Positions 11,476 through 21,679 of a DNA stretch of 64,000 nucleotides are shown here, one piece after another. The translations under genes and the position numbers were made by a program. Every line of letters starts with the position of its first letter. Within the stretch, counting starts at the first letter, position 1. This stretch comes from Symbiodinium kawagutii. Its lineage: Eukaryota; Sar; Dinophyceae; Suessiales; Symbiodiniaceae. The DNA lies in NCBI GenBank assembly GCA_009767595.1, contig VSDK01016450.1, positions 251,659-315,658 on the forward strand, read 5' to 3'. The notes beneath the pieces are model-generated. The model was given only the letters and a program-made list of their open reading frames with translations. It did no database searches and was not told the origin of the DNA.

Positions 11476-11621
11476 CCCTTCCGAACGGATCCATCGCTCA
11501 TCAGCTCTGCCTCATAAGCCGACGCGCGCCGCACCATGAGCTCAATGAGGGCCACGGCGCGCCACTCCTCGGGGATGCTCAGCAAGAGTTGGGCCACTTG
11601 GATGTGCAGTTGGGATTCTGC
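11476..11621 (-). CDS. Coding exon, helical, unrecognised
   Basis: Acceptor ATATCCCAG is followed by AESQLHIQVAQLLLSIPEEW, RAVALIELMVRRASAYEAEL and MSDGSVRK, then donor GTTAGCG (146 nt). The regular heptad-like hydrophobic spacing suggests packed helices. No family is recognised. Confidence 0.65.
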
Positions 11622-11710
11622 CTGGGATATCATTGTGGTTCGTTGCACCCCATGAGGTAGCTGAACTAACCCCTACAATCATGGTAAAGATTGGTAAAGG
11701 ACCGGTTTAC

Positions 11711-11809
11711 ACTCTGGTGATCTAACATAGCTGGCTGGATAATCCACCATTTGTAGATTACCTATTGGAAATGGTGATTCTCCAGCCAGCCATGTTAGGT
11801 CACCAGAGT
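11711..11809. repeat. Family D long-hairpin element
   Basis: The left arm ACTCTGGTGATCTAACATAG continues GCTGGCTGG and is mirrored by a right arm ending CACCAGAGT, giving inverted arms of about 40 bp with few mismatches and a short loop. Related copies are at 33204-33318 and, degraded, at 20120-20225. A left end alone is at about 15912. Confidence 0.7.
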
Positions 11810-11829
11810 TCCCTTGGATAGTGAGCCGC

Positions 11830-12600
11830 CATGGTAGGTGACCACGTTCCATTCCCCTCCTTGGATGTTGGGTGCCTGGGATGTCATCATGGCTCGTGAC
11901 ACCAAGGTAGCTGCAGGCGCTCCACAAGCCACCATGGCTTCACCAGTTCCGCAGGCAGGTTGATACCTTTGGATGGTAACAAGTGATCTGGTGCCTACCA
12001 ACCATCCAACGATATCCTAGTTGTTAGCTATGATGCAAAGGAAAACCCCGGGGCCATGCTTGGACAAACCCACATCTTGGATAGCTTATCACTCTTTGCA
12101 GTTGGTCAATCAACGATGTTGATCTTGTAAGTGATGATATCCCCATGTTCATCTTGGTGACAACTACATGGGACAACACAAATTTGAGCAAGCAAAAGTG
12201 ATAATAACCAGGATTGTTCATGAAGATTAATGAACGTTTATGTTTCTGGTACTACTGATTTTCACAATCATGCTCAAAATCATAACCGGGGGTTCCAATC
12301 AACAAAAAACAACCAATAACCAGTGACAACAAGGTTTCAAAGGAAACAGCAACGAAATAACGACTAGGCAACTGCAACTTGCTGTAACCAGTGGAAGCAA
12401 GTGGAAGCAAGTGCTTATACCCGAAAATCAGCAGCAACATGAACCGTTAGAACCAACAATAAGAAGTATGACTGGTGATTCGCAAAGTTTAACCTTGGTG
12501 GATATGGAGTAAATGCGGTTGAACAACCGGCACATGCAATCAACCAACCACTCCATGCTCTATGTGTGAAATATTTAACTACATCTACGTACCTGTAAAA
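11830..12600. other. Non-coding block, intron-like
   Basis: This is a mix of CCATGG-rich and AT-rich low-complexity sequence. Short ORFs on both strands lack protein-like composition. No gene is seen. Confidence 0.4.
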
Positions 12601-12610
12601 TGACTCAAAT

Positions 12611-12712
12611 GGTGGTTTCTCAAAATTGGGGTACCCCTGAATTACCCAATGCTAAAACAGTTTACAACAATAAACCATCCATGTTTTGGGTTCCCTGTTT
12701 TAACAAACCATC
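12611..12712. repeat. Family C inverted-repeat element
   Basis: It opens GGTGGTTTCTCAAAATTGGG and closes with a degraded copy of the inverted end, TTTTAACAAACCATC. It is flanked by AAAT on the left and AAAC on the right, a near-match 4-bp duplication. Confidence 0.65.
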
Positions 12713-12734
12713 AAACGCACATAGGTAAATATAT

Positions 12735-12844
12735 TGGGGTCAAAACCCTGTACCCCTGGTTCCCAAATTATTGACCATTGTTTCCCTTAATATTGTTGGT
12801 CATTATCCCCCATGAAATTGGCAGGTGAATATTGATCCATTGCC
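12735..12844. repeat. Family B inverted-repeat element with ATAT duplication
   Basis: The copy runs from TGGGGTCAAAACCCTGTACC to ATTGATCCATTGCC and is flanked on both sides by ATAT (12731-12734 and 12845-12848), a clean 4-bp target duplication. The left end is slightly shortened relative to the family terminus GGCTATGGGTCAA. Confidence 0.75.
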
Positions 12845-13080
12845 ATATACTTGGTATATATCCCCTATAGCTCTCAGTTATCATCAATATCTAGCTGGTA
12901 TATTCCCTACAGTTGCTAGTAGCGGTCCCTAAATTAACCATTAACCAGCTATTGTTGGTTCATATTGCCCCACAGCCCTTGCTTAATTAACCACTATTGT
13001 TGCTTATCATCCCCTATTATTAGCCATTATTAATGGTTGTAACCCCCTTTAAAACCACCAACCAGGATAGGTAAATACAC

Positions 13081-13294
13081 CGCCACACATGGCGCAGGTG
13101 GAAATTCCCATTCTGCACCACTGCGCGCGCGTACCGCGCCTGGATCAAGAAGTAGAAACTGCCGATATCTCGGGTGGCCACGGCGTCCAGCAAGTCTTCG
13201 ATGGTCGTGGCACGTTTGATCCTGGAAAGCTCCATGTGACGCCCTTGGTATGGCTGGAACATCCACCAGAAATGGGCGATTTCCCAGGGGTTGC
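13081..13294 (-). CDS. Coding exon, aromatic-rich, unrecognised
   Basis: One of the clearest exons (214 nt). From acceptor TTTTCACAG it encodes NPWEIAHFWWMFQPYQGRHM, ELSRIKRATTIEDLLDAVAT, RDIGSFYFLIQARYARAVVQ and NGNFHLRHVW, then donor GTGTAT. The aromatic cluster followed by helices looks like a folded domain, but I cannot name it. Three related acceptor-like segments precede it (13280-13390). Confidence 0.75.
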
Positions 13295-13390
13295 CTGTGA
13301 AAATTGATGAGTTGCCAGGGTTTGCCTGTAAAAATTGTGGGATTTCTGTTGTGAATCATGATTTTTCAGGGTTTGCCTTTGAAAAGTGGT
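13280..13390 (-). repeat. Tandem 3'-splice-site-like cassette, three copies
   Basis: On the transcribed strand the motif TTTCACAGGCAACCCCTGG recurs as TTTTACAGGCAAACCCTGG and as a third, more diverged AAAGGCAAACCCTG version about 36-50 bp apart. Only the last supplies the acceptor I chose for the exon at 13081-13294. The others could act as alternative acceptors or be inert duplicates. Confidence 0.5.
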
Positions 13391-14200
13391 GGATAGGTTT
13401 TTTGTGTATGAAAGTGCTACTTTTTTCCACTGCCATCTTGTATTACCGGAGTGTGAAACCGACGGTTGACAGCTGCGGAAACTGATGAACCTATGGCTAT
13501 TTTTTGTGTAAACTGTGGTTAATTGATGGTTAATTTGGTTCATTGGTAGTTAATTCGTGGTTAATTGATGGATATTTGGCGGATCATTGGTTGATGTTCA
13601 AACAGCTTTTTGGTTGACTTGGAGCTGAATCATTGCTTTGGCTGGCATTGGTACCCAAAGGTCACAAAACTGTTTCTGACATGTTTCTAGAGTGTGCTTG
13701 CACAAGCATTTTGTTGGAAACGCCACAGGGGCTATTCAAAAGGTTGACTCAGCTGGGGAAATGAGTGTGTTTAATACAAAGACCGGATTTGTAGTATAGC
13801 ATGTCCATGGGCAAGTTTCGTGCTACTCATTCAATAGCTCGTTGTTTTCCGCTACTGACTGCAACTTCGCAAGCAAAACTGCCTGCCACTGAGGTTAGGC
13901 TATTGATTTGCACTGTTGACTAAATTCTAAACAAGTGGAAGCACCGTCAAGACTTTTGTTAAGAAACCCGTATAGAACAGGAAACTTGACTCTTGGCTCG
14001 GGCTTGAAGTAAATTACTCAGACTCTCGGGATCGCGGAGTAAATTACTTAGACCGGCGCTCCGGAATTTTCGATTTTTCTACATTAAACCTATTGATAAT
14101 ATCTATTTAGGAGGTTGTGACCTGCCATCATGGGACCTTATGTTCATCTCCTTTTCTAGAAGTAACTTGGTTCCCTTCTGAAAAATGTTAGATTCTTACA

Positions 14201-15165
14201 TGGTTGGGTGTGGTTGCGAACAGGGATTTCGTTGCTGTAGAGCATCACGCAGTGTCATGGTTGGGTGTGGTTGCGAAATGTTGCGAACAGGGATTTAGTT
14301 GCTGTAGAGGGTCGCGCGCTTACATGGTTGGGTGGGGTTGCGAACAGGGATTTCGTTGCTGCAAAGCATCACGCAGTGTCATGGCTAGGTGTGGTTGCGA
14401 ACAGGGATTTAGTTGCTGAAAAGCATCATGCACTTACATGGTACGGTGTGGTTGCCAGTTAAAAGCTAATTGCGACACCGGTTGATGTTGGTTCTGCTCA
14501 CTCTTCTCAGCAGGGGCCCAAAAGCAGATCTGAGATAGGTCTGAAACTCACTAATTGGAGCATCGGGGGTTCCCTTTTCACAAAGACGCCCAACAGACGA
14601 TCGGAAACAAACCTTTTCCCATGCCCTTGCTGTGCTAGTTCAAATTAACTTACATGCTTGGGTGTGGTTGCGAACAGGGATTTAGTTGCAGTAGAGGGTC
14701 GCACACCTACATGGTTGGGCGTGGTTGCGAACAGGGATTTAGTTTCTGTAGAGGGTCGCACACTTACATGGTTGGGTGTGGTTGCGAACAGGGATTTCGT
14801 TGCTGTAGAGCATCACGCAGTGTCATGGTTGGGTGTGGTTTCGAACAGGGATTTAATTGCTGTAGAGCATCACGCAGTGTCATGGTTGGGCGGGGTTGCG
14901 AAATAAAAACGATTTAGTTGCTGTAGAGCATCACGCAGTGTCATGGTTGGGCGCGGTTGCGAAATAAAAGCGATTTAGTAGTTGCTGTAGAGCATCACGC
15001 AGTGTCATGGTTGGGCGCCGTTTCGAAATAAAAGCGGTTTAGTTGCTGTAGAGCATCACGCCGTGTCATGGTTGGGCGCGGTTGCGAAATAAAAGCGATT
15101 TAGTTGCTGTAGAGCATCACGCAGTGTCATGGTTGGGCGCGGTTGCGAACAGGGATTTAGTTGCT
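14201..15165. repeat. 57-bp tandem satellite, two blocks
   Basis: Units start with TGGTTGGGTGTGGTTGCGAA and run through CAGGGATTTCGTTGCTGTAG and AGCATCACGCAGTGTCA. About five units lie at 14201-14455 and about nine at 14655-15165, separated by some 200 bp of other sequence. Later units carry an AATAAAAGCG variant and run a few bases longer. Because 57 is a multiple of 3 the block is open in two frames with a 19-residue repeat, but it looks like satellite, not a gene. Confidence 0.85.
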
Positions 15166-15320
15166 ATGACGTGCCAGGGCGGAACCTTGAGTTTTCTCTG
15201 GAATTTAGGAGGTTGTGACCTCGCAGGGTGGAACCTTCAGCTTTTTTTTTATTTTCTTAAGGTTGTTACCTCCCAGGGTGGGATCTTCCATTTTCTGAGG
15301 ATGTGAGGAGGTTGTGCCGT
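15165..15320. repeat. Tandem repeat of about 52 bp
   Basis: Three diverged units combine a T-rich tract, AGGAGGTTGTGACCT and CAGGGTGGAACCTTC. A lone related unit is at about 14110. The plus strand of each unit resembles a 3' splice acceptor, but the surrounding genes run on the other strand. Confidence 0.55.
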
Positions 15321-15799
15321 AACAGGACTCGTACTGGCTAGGGTTTTGAAGCTGGTATAGCAATTTATTTCGAACCCAATTGGATTTCCAATTCAGAACA
15401 AGTCGCGGCTAGGGGTCTGAAACTGGCCTGAAACCCTATTCGAAACCAATTTGAGCCTCCAATTCAGGACTGGTCCCAGCTAGGGGTCTGAAACTATTCA
15501 ATTATTTTTAGACCATGTAAGAATTCGACGTTTTACAGCAAGTAAATCCCCATTCGCAACCACACCCAACCATGTAAGAATCTGACAGTTTTCAAAAGGG
15601 AGCCAACTGACAAATGTAGATATTATCAACAGCTGCGATTAAGAATGTTTTTCGAGTCTCAAAAGCTGACCAGGTTTCTTATTTCAAATGTTTGTTGAAG
15701 AAACTTTTCAGACTCTCGGTAAAACAAGTATAGGTTTCTTAACACAAGTTTCAGCCGCAGTCTCAATTGTCAAACGTTGCCCCCCCAGCACGAGCAACT

Positions 15800-16490
15800 G
15801 CATAGATTGCAAAAGTTGTCTGGTGAACTCTGCCTACCTCCGGTAGATATGTGGCGTAATGTCATTTTTGACCCACACACAACACGAAGTTACACCGCCA
15901 ATGGACGAAGATTACCCTCTGGTAATCAAACATAGCTGGCTGCAAAATAGGGGGCCCGTTCCAAACAGGCAAACTGCAATGTATAGGATAAATGGCCATG
16001 GGTCAAAACAGTGGCACCCAAATGAAACTCCCAAAAATTACAAAAATAGTGTTGGGAAGTTTGTTGGGATGTTCATCTACCCCGGTGCTGGTGGGGTAAT
16101 ATTGGACCATGGCCGTGCTGCTAACCGCAGCTGCTTCGCGCCGGATTTTGTTTATCTTGTCATCCCCAGCTCAGTCAACCCCACCTCGTGCCAAACACCT
16201 CGGCCCGGCCCTGACTTTGTTTGGATCCAACGCTCTCCTTTCTCCCTTATGTCAGAACCACCGACCTGGTATCCAGCTAAGAAACCAGGAAATTAATACT
16301 GATTACAACCTACCATTAACCCACGATTATCAATGTTTAATATCACTCACTATTAGCCATTCAATCAGCAATTGATCAACCATGATCAAACAATCAATGA
16401 TACCAATGCCATCGATATGGCACTACACTACCCCTCAATTTTTCATGGTTAACCATCACCACCAACAAAAATCGTTGCAGGCCATGGCCT
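15800..16490. other. Mostly non-coding; possible small exon at about 16187-16222
   Basis: A family D left end (TTACCCTCTGGTAATCAAAC) lies at about 15911. A tiny minus-strand candidate reads GRAEVFGTR between AAAGTCAG and GTGGGG at 16187-16222, but it is too short to support. A plus ORF here is judged to be chance. Confidence 0.35.
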
Positions 16491-16501
16491 TCTCACAGCT
16501 C

Positions 16502-16640
16502 ACACCCGTCCTGAAGAATGACATCACCCGAGATCCGGCAGCAAGCTGGCACCACACAGTCCCTACAGCAAAGACATCCACCTGCTCGGCTGAGATTTTG
16601 CGGGAAACGTTGAAACCTCTTGTGATGGGTCGATGACGGG
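16502..16640 (-). CDS. Coding exon, unrecognised
   Basis: The minus frame reads ITRGFNVSRKISAEQVDVFA, then VGTVWCQLAAGSRVMSFFRT. The composition is protein-like. An internal acceptor AAATCTCAG could shorten it to about 16600. No family is recognised. Confidence 0.45.
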
Positions 16641-16748
16641 GTGAATATGGATGGGTGAAATTTTTGGTTGAAATTCGATGGGTTGATGTTGGCTGGGCTG
16701 GCAAATCGATGTTTCAATGTTTCGTTACACGGTTGCGTTTGACTAACA

Positions 16749-16916
16749 TTATCCGCAGGAATCAGGTTGCATGACCATAGCGAGTACTACTACAGCAGCA
16801 AGGAGCTTGTACTGAACCATCTGGCGCAGCATGGATGGAATGCCCGCAGCGACATTGCCTGCACTGAACCTTTCAAAGCCATGCTTTGGCCAACAACCAA
16901 TGGGTATTCTAACCAT
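16749..16916 (-). CDS. Short hydrophobic ORF, possible exon
   Basis: A 55-residue ORF begins MVRIPIGCWPKHGFERFSAG, continues NVAAGIPSMLRQMVQYKLLA and ends AVVVLAMVMQPDSCG before a stop. The C-terminal 20 residues would suit a membrane segment. A GTGCAG acceptor inside the ORF and a second open frame make the reading uncertain. Confidence 0.35.
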   Translation of the reverse strand: MVRIPIGCWPKHGFERFSAGNVAAGIPSMLRQMVQYKLLAAVVVLAMVMQPDSCG

Positions 16917-17306
16917 GTACGAGTTTCGTATAATGATTCATGATGCATCCGGAAAGTTGGAGAAATGGAGATGTATACCAGCGCCCTTCTACACTGGGAT
17001 GGCGGTATCATCCTGAAAATATCCCATTGTGCCAGGAAGCGAGTAGGTAGGCCACATCCGTTTCCGACCGTTGATCATTAGCCATTCCATCAGTCATCCA
17101 TAAACCTGATTGCAGTGATCAATCAACAACTCACCATCATGTAACCAACAATCAACCATCCTGAATCATGCTGATCAAATTACAAAACAACAATTCACCA
17201 TAATCAACCCATTTTGAACCATCAACTCAACCACCAACTCAACCATCAACCTATCAACTCCACCCATTCCCAACCACCACCATGTCCCACCCACCCTGGC
17301 ACCCAC

Positions 17307-17446
17307 CCTGGCGCCCTCCCCAGGGGCCTCCTGCGGCTGCAGTTCCAGGTCCGGCTGCTCCAGGTATCGCCAGCGCGCAGGACCCACCAGGGAGGTCACC
17401 GGGCCGCGCTGCTTCAGATCGCGCCGGAAGAAGTCGTGGTGCATCC
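17307..17446 (-). CDS. Coding exon following the cyclic-nucleotide-binding exons
   Basis: Acceptor CGGTCCAG opens an exon of 2 nt plus 46 codons: MHHDFFRRDLKQRGPVTSLV, GPARWRYLEQPDLELQPQEA and PGEGAR, ending at donor GTGGGT. Its phase fits the 1-nt overhang of the exon at 17997-18164. The next acceptor downstream is not clear. The Pro/Gln/Glu-rich end looks like a linker. Confidence 0.7.
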
Positions 17447-17996
17447 CTGGACCGCCCCGGGGAGGCTGGGCCCAGGGCCGTGGCACTGGGAGGGGACACG
17501 CAGCCGGACGTGGGCGGGGCACTTGATGGTCCATGGTGGCTGGGATTCATCAAGTTAAGTAGGTTGAAGTCAAAATCCAGATGTTACATGGCTATGTGTG
17601 TTAAATGTCGGAACCGTCCAAATCTTACAAGAAATGGTTTGGCACACCCAAGTGTTACAAATGTTTATGGGATGCACCATTCAGTTTCTCAATGATTGGA
17701 CCAGCTATATGCGACTTACATCGCCACCACAAGCTATGATTAGTACTTGATCATGATTTCCAATACCTTGCAGAACCACCGTTACCCATGCTTTAACAAT
17801 AAGAAATCAACCATCATTGCACCATACTCAAATATTTGGCCACCATCCATCATTGCCCATGATTTACCATATCTCCAGCACTCAACAAAACCAGCACCTG
17901 ATCATCCACCATCATAACCAACTCACAACTTTCTTCAACCAAACTTCCCCCATCACCTGCCCACCATCCCCACCCGCCATCCTTCCCCCCACCCAC

Positions 17997-18164
17997 CGTG
18001 GGCCACCGTGGCCACTGCCCCGTGGGGATCCCGGCGCAGCACCGCGGCGCCGCCGCCGCCGCGCGCCACGCTGGCGGAGAAGATGCGGCGCGTGGCCTTG
18101 GCGCCGAAGAGCGCGGCCTCCCCGAGGAAACCGCCGCGACGGTAGCGGCGCAGCTCCTTTTTGC
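17997..18164 (-). CDS. Cyclic-nucleotide-binding-like exon, phosphate-cassette part
   Basis: The exon encodes KKELRRYRRGGFLGEAALFG, AKATRRIFSASVARGGGGAA and VLRRDPHGAVATVAH. GGFLGEAALF matches the G-x-F-G-E-x-A-L core of cyclic-nucleotide-binding folds except that Leu replaces the usual Gly before Glu-Gly spacing is completed; the Arg that contacts the phosphate could be one of the RR pair. A Gly run and high GC (CGC-rich) are notable. The start takes 2 nt after a C carried from 18510-18544, and the end leaves 1 nt that fits 17307-17446. Other GTGG donors at 18007 and 18016 would break that phase. Confidence 0.7.
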
Positions 18165-18509
18165 CTCGGTGGAAGGGGGTTGGGAGGTGGGATGGGAGAG
18201 GGGGTGTGGGGTAGGTGGGTGGGGTGTGGGGCTGGGGGATGAGTTAGTCAATGAGGTTGGGAACAAGTTGGGAACAGGTTGTAGGGTTTTGTTGCTTTGA
18301 GAAGTGGTGGGTGATCGAGTGGATTGGTTGGATTGTTGGTTGCACAAAAAGTACATTCCTGGAAACTAACCATTTGACCTTCCAAAGGGGGGTTGGACAA
18401 TCAGTTTCCACACCTGCGATATCCCCTCTTGGTATTGGTTAAATGAAACCTTTAACCTCGAAAAATGAGTTGATTGGCACAGCCATGGCTGGGGGAGCCA
18501 AGATGCCAC

Positions 18510-18544
18510 GTCGTGCTACCACTTCTCCGGCCAGAACAAAATAC
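18510..18544 (-). CDS. 35-nt microexon of the cyclic-nucleotide-binding-like domain
   Basis: Between acceptor CGCCCCAG and donor GTGGCATC lie 35 nt: 1 nt, eleven codons reading YFVLAGEVVAR, and 1 nt. This is the classic YxVLSGEV strand-turn-strand of the fold. It completes an Arg with each neighbour and joins GFAAGP to YFVLAGEVVAR and then to KKELRRYRRGGFLGE in one frame. The flanking DNA is also open but reads less naturally. Confidence 0.65.
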
Positions 18545-19091
18545 CTGGGGCGTCCGAACGGGCAAATTCTCCGCCCAGGGGAGGGTTGCATCAACAAATT
18601 GAAACGAAGTGATTTCCGGTAAATAAATCTGATGTACATGAGCAGCCCCGAGAAATCTCGCAAGCAGAAGGAACACTAGACCAGCTGACAATCAAAATCT
18701 TAGCAGTAAATCAGCTCCGGGCCACGAGGCCAAAGCCTATACAAAACCACCACTTGATCTTCGTGCTAGTGAAGCTGATTGCTCTTAAATGGTGGTCATT
18801 TGGGAATTCAATAAATAATTTTAGTAAATCATACAATTCAAGCCATTACTTCAAACAAATATCATATATGATGGATGCCTCATCCTAATTCCATGAAATC
18901 CCATTCATGAATGATCACGCAAGTGATCCATTCACCTGATTCCAGCTGCACATGGGCAACATCCATGGATAATCACCAAAAACAGCTAACCAACCATGAT
19001 ACATCACCCTAGAAGCCAGGTTAAAAACCCCCACCACCATGGGTCAACCATCACTTACCACCCCTGGGGATGCACATCCAGGTCCCATCAC

Positions 19092-19198
19092 CTGGGCCCG
19101 GCAGCGAAGCCGAGCGGCAAGAAATCGCCGGTTTCGCCCACGGAGAAAATGGGAGATCCCGGGGGCACCTGGGCGGAGCTTCGACGAACCTCGAGGTG
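19092..19198 (-). CDS. Cyclic-nucleotide-binding-like exon, first strands
   Basis: Acceptor CCACCTCAG and donor GTGATGGG bound 107 nt that encode HLEVRRSSAQVPPGSPIFSV, GETGDFLPLGFAAGP and 2 nt of the next codon. IFSVGETGDFL fits the I-x-x-x-G-E-x-G-D segment of the fold. It is in phase with both neighbours. Confidence 0.7.
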
Positions 19199-19242
19199 CT
19201 GAGGTGGTGCCTTTTTTGTTGGGGTTTGAGCTGGTTGGACTT

Positions 19243-19330
19243 GGATGGTTTGGACTTGGATGGTTTGGACTTGGATGGTTGGACTTGGATGATGAGAATT
19301 GGGGATGGTTGGAATTGGATGGTTAGATTT
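19243..19330. repeat. 17-bp tandem repeat GGACTTGGATGGTTT
   Basis: Four to five units of TGGACTTGGATGGTTTG lie just outside the acceptor side of the exon at 19092-19198. On the transcribed strand they give CCATCCAAGTCC, part of the A/C-rich intron 3' end. Confidence 0.7.
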
Positions 19331-19920
19331 GTTTTTCCATCGCCTTCCCGGAGGTTCAGCTGGGTGGATGGTTAGAATTTGGGATGGATCGAAATGGATG
19401 ATCAAATTGTTGGTGGATACAACTGGATGGGTGAGCACCCGTTAGAATTTTATGATGCGGGTTCCGGTTGGCGAGCTGGCTACTGATCCTTCAAAGGCCC
19501 CTGCAAGTATGGCGTTGCAATTGTTGCTCACCATGGCTAAGGGTCCGAATCATCAACCCTCCAAATTTGGGAATTATCATCAACCAAAAACCTCAGAGTT
19601 ACTATATCACTTGGTTTCCATACTCGCATTGGCTCCAAACGGCTCCTCCTTTGAAGCATGGAAATGCCGTGAATACGCCTGGCTCCCAACTGCCACTGAC
19701 GGCAACCACGGCAGCAACTATATGAAGCTATGACCATGGAGGGTTGGTGCTCCCTTCCCATGACCACAGTAGTGACCCCTGTCCGAAGAACTCGACGCTT
19801 TTACCACCATCCCAAGTGTTGGTCAGTCCCAAAACGACACACCTCCAACCCCCTGGTGGTCACCAGGGATACCGTCCAACCTGCGGCTGGCACCATGCAC
19901 AACCAACCGCGCCCAGCCAC

Positions 19921-19993
19921 GTAGAAAGGTCCCTGAAACTCCCGCGCGAGCTCATGCAAATGCTCCACGTCCAGCTCAGCAAACATGGAAAAC
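19921..19993 (-). CDS. Cyclic-nucleotide-binding-like exon, N-terminal helices
   Basis: The exon encodes FSMFAELDVEHLHELAREFQ and GPFY, the L-F-x-x-L-x-x-x-x-L-x-x-L-A helix pair that opens these domains. The donor TAC/GTGGCTG keeps phase 0 into 19092-19198. Two acceptors are possible. GATCGAG at 19993 lets the previous exon end LLAE join in frame; GACCAG at 20007 adds GPGSR in phase 0. Confidence 0.65.
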
Positions 19994-20119
19994 CTCGATC
20001 CAGGCCCCTGGTCAGCCCTGATCACCGGTCATTCATCGGAGTGGCTCATGGTAGCTCATGTATGTAAATCATTGTATATCTTGTGGTTGATGTTACTGGG
20101 CGATTCTTTAAATTTCACA

Positions 20120-20225
20120 TTGTGGTAAACTACCAAAGCTGGAAGTTAGATATCACCATTTCCAGTAGGCAAACCATCTATATATGGTGGATGTTCCACT
20201 TCCAGGTTGGATAGCCGCAGGGTAA
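20120..20225. repeat. Degraded family D-like element
   Basis: The core CACCATTTCCAGTAGGCAAA, CC, then ATATGGTGGATGTTCC matches, in reverse, the centre of the element at 11711-11809. The outer arms are diverged. No target duplication is visible. Confidence 0.4.
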
Positions 20226-20408
20226 CCCATTAACAGCTCATGGTGGTGAATGTAGCCGCCTCTATTTCCCACTAAAAAGGTGCGGATCATTACATGAGCC
20301 CAGCTTAATGATTGTCAAACATCAGTGACTCATGCTTTCCACAGCTCGTTAGTAGGGATGTTCCTGGTCAATCCTGCTCGTCTGACCAAATACTGGCAAA
20401 TATGAACT

Positions 20409-20410
20409 GC

Positions 20411-20484
<74 letters not shown>

Positions 20485-20488
20485 CCAG

Positions 20489-20569
<81 letters not shown>

Positions 20570-20577
20570 CATCACCA
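20409..20577. repeat. Long CAT trinucleotide microsatellite
   Basis: About 55 near-perfect CAT units (ATG on the other strand) with three interruptions: CAG near 20486 and single-base changes near 20552 and 20573. It is open as poly-His or poly-Met in two frames, but its place between exons and its purity mark it as an intronic microsatellite. Confidence 0.9.
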
Positions 20578-20984
20578 TGTGCAAAAAAATCAATAACAAT
20601 AATAACAATAAATCATCCATACCACCATGATCAATCATCCGCACCATCACCCTAACCTCATCTCAACCAACAATCTCTGCCTGTAGGCTCTTTACTCCTG
20701 GAAACTCCCGCCACCGCCTTGTGCGGTCCATATGTTAAATATCGTTCAATTACAAGAAATCATACATAACCAGTGCTTCTTTACACACCAACTGGACGTA
20801 ATTGGTCAGGACAGGTCGGAAACAACATCCATCCATTCAGCCATACAATTGGGACGTCAGCCCTTTCAGAACATCAACCATTCGATGCACCAGTTGTAAC
20901 ACACCAGCTTGACATTCCCATGGAACAACTGCCCATGCTTGTGAGCTTTGAGATGCCTACTAGATAGTTCTTAGCTACCAGGTT

Positions 20985-21095
20985 TATGATTTCAACCCCT
21001 GTGAAAAAATAGTAGTCAACTAACCTTTTGTTAAACTTGTGAATAATTCCAGGGGAAAATAAACAATGGCAAGGAAACCACCAGCCAGCTGTTAA
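20985..21095. repeat. Family A inverted-repeat element
   Basis: It opens near GATTTCAACCCCTGTGAAAA and ends GGAAACCACCAGCCAGC, and is the closest relative of the copy at 3238-3331. Confidence 0.55.
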
Positions 21096-21276
21096 TGATG
21101 ATCACCACAATTGCTGAGTCCCAGTTCGGTATATGGCCATCATCCCCCTCAAGCCAGCCATCCGCCAACCACCAACTAGAAGTTGTTTACCTACTATTGT
21201 TGCTTGCTACCTCCTATCATCAACCATTTTTAGTCATTAGAAACCATAGTTAACCATACGGTCAATACGTATGTTA

Positions 21277-21335
21277 AGAAACCCGTATAGAACAAGCAGG
21301 TTTCTAAATACAAGTTTCAGCCGTAGTTTAGAACC
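21277..21335. repeat. Short derivative of the 13.96-15.77 kb unit
   Basis: TGTTAAGAAACCCGTATAGA followed by ACAAG reproduces the left terminus at 13957, and CAGGTTTCT then ACAAGTTTCAGCCGTAG reproduces the right terminus near 15733-15762. The middle is absent, as in internally deleted elements. Confidence 0.55.
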
Positions 21336-21679
21336 AGTCAGTAACTCTTGATTGACCATTAATACCCCCTATGATTCACCGCTAGTAATGGTTACCTTCA
21401 TTATGAAATGACTGGTTCATTCACCGCCAGCCAGTCAACCATTAATCACCAGGAGTTTTAACCCGGTTGGTTAAACATCACCAACTATAGTAGTTGTTTA
21501 CCTCCTATCGTTGCTTATTATCCCCTATCATCAACCATTATTAACCATAGTTAACCATTATGAACCATAGTTAGTCATTATTAACCATGATTAACCATAG
21601 TTCACCTGCTATCATCAACCCTTATTACCCATAGTTAACCAGCCATCCATCTGCTAGACCTCAGCTGCGGCCAGGTGAC

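Larger units (their letters stand above)
13957..15765. mobile_element. 1.8 kb unit with inverted arms around a satellite
   Basis: The left arm (13957-14230) and the right arm (15530-15765) share inverted segments. TGTTAAGAAACC at the left matches GGTTTCTTAACA at the right (15733-15744), TTGATAATATCTA matches TAGATATTATCAA, and the stretch GATTCTTACATGGTTGGGTG at the left is mirrored at about 15560. The centre is a 57-bp tandem repeat. No transposase is seen, so it would be non-autonomous. A short derivative lies at 21277-21335. Confidence 0.55.

Noticed and set aside
14201..15165. CRISPR-like array
   Set aside because: The repeats are contiguous with no unique spacers of even length, and the genome is eukaryotic.
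14204..15306. Repeat proteins with a 19-residue period (MVGCGCEQGF and VVANRDLVAV types)
   Set aside because: The 57-bp satellite is open in two frames because its length is a multiple of three. Units vary without regard to frame and some carry indels.
16109..16296. Plus-strand ORF pair around 16100-16300
   Set aside because: Both are short with no exon limits. A minus microexon was also considered but is too small to support.
20312..20650. Poly-His (plus) and poly-Met (minus) ORFs
   Set aside because: Both are produced by the CAT/ATG microsatellite; there are no exon limits or other protein-like sequence.
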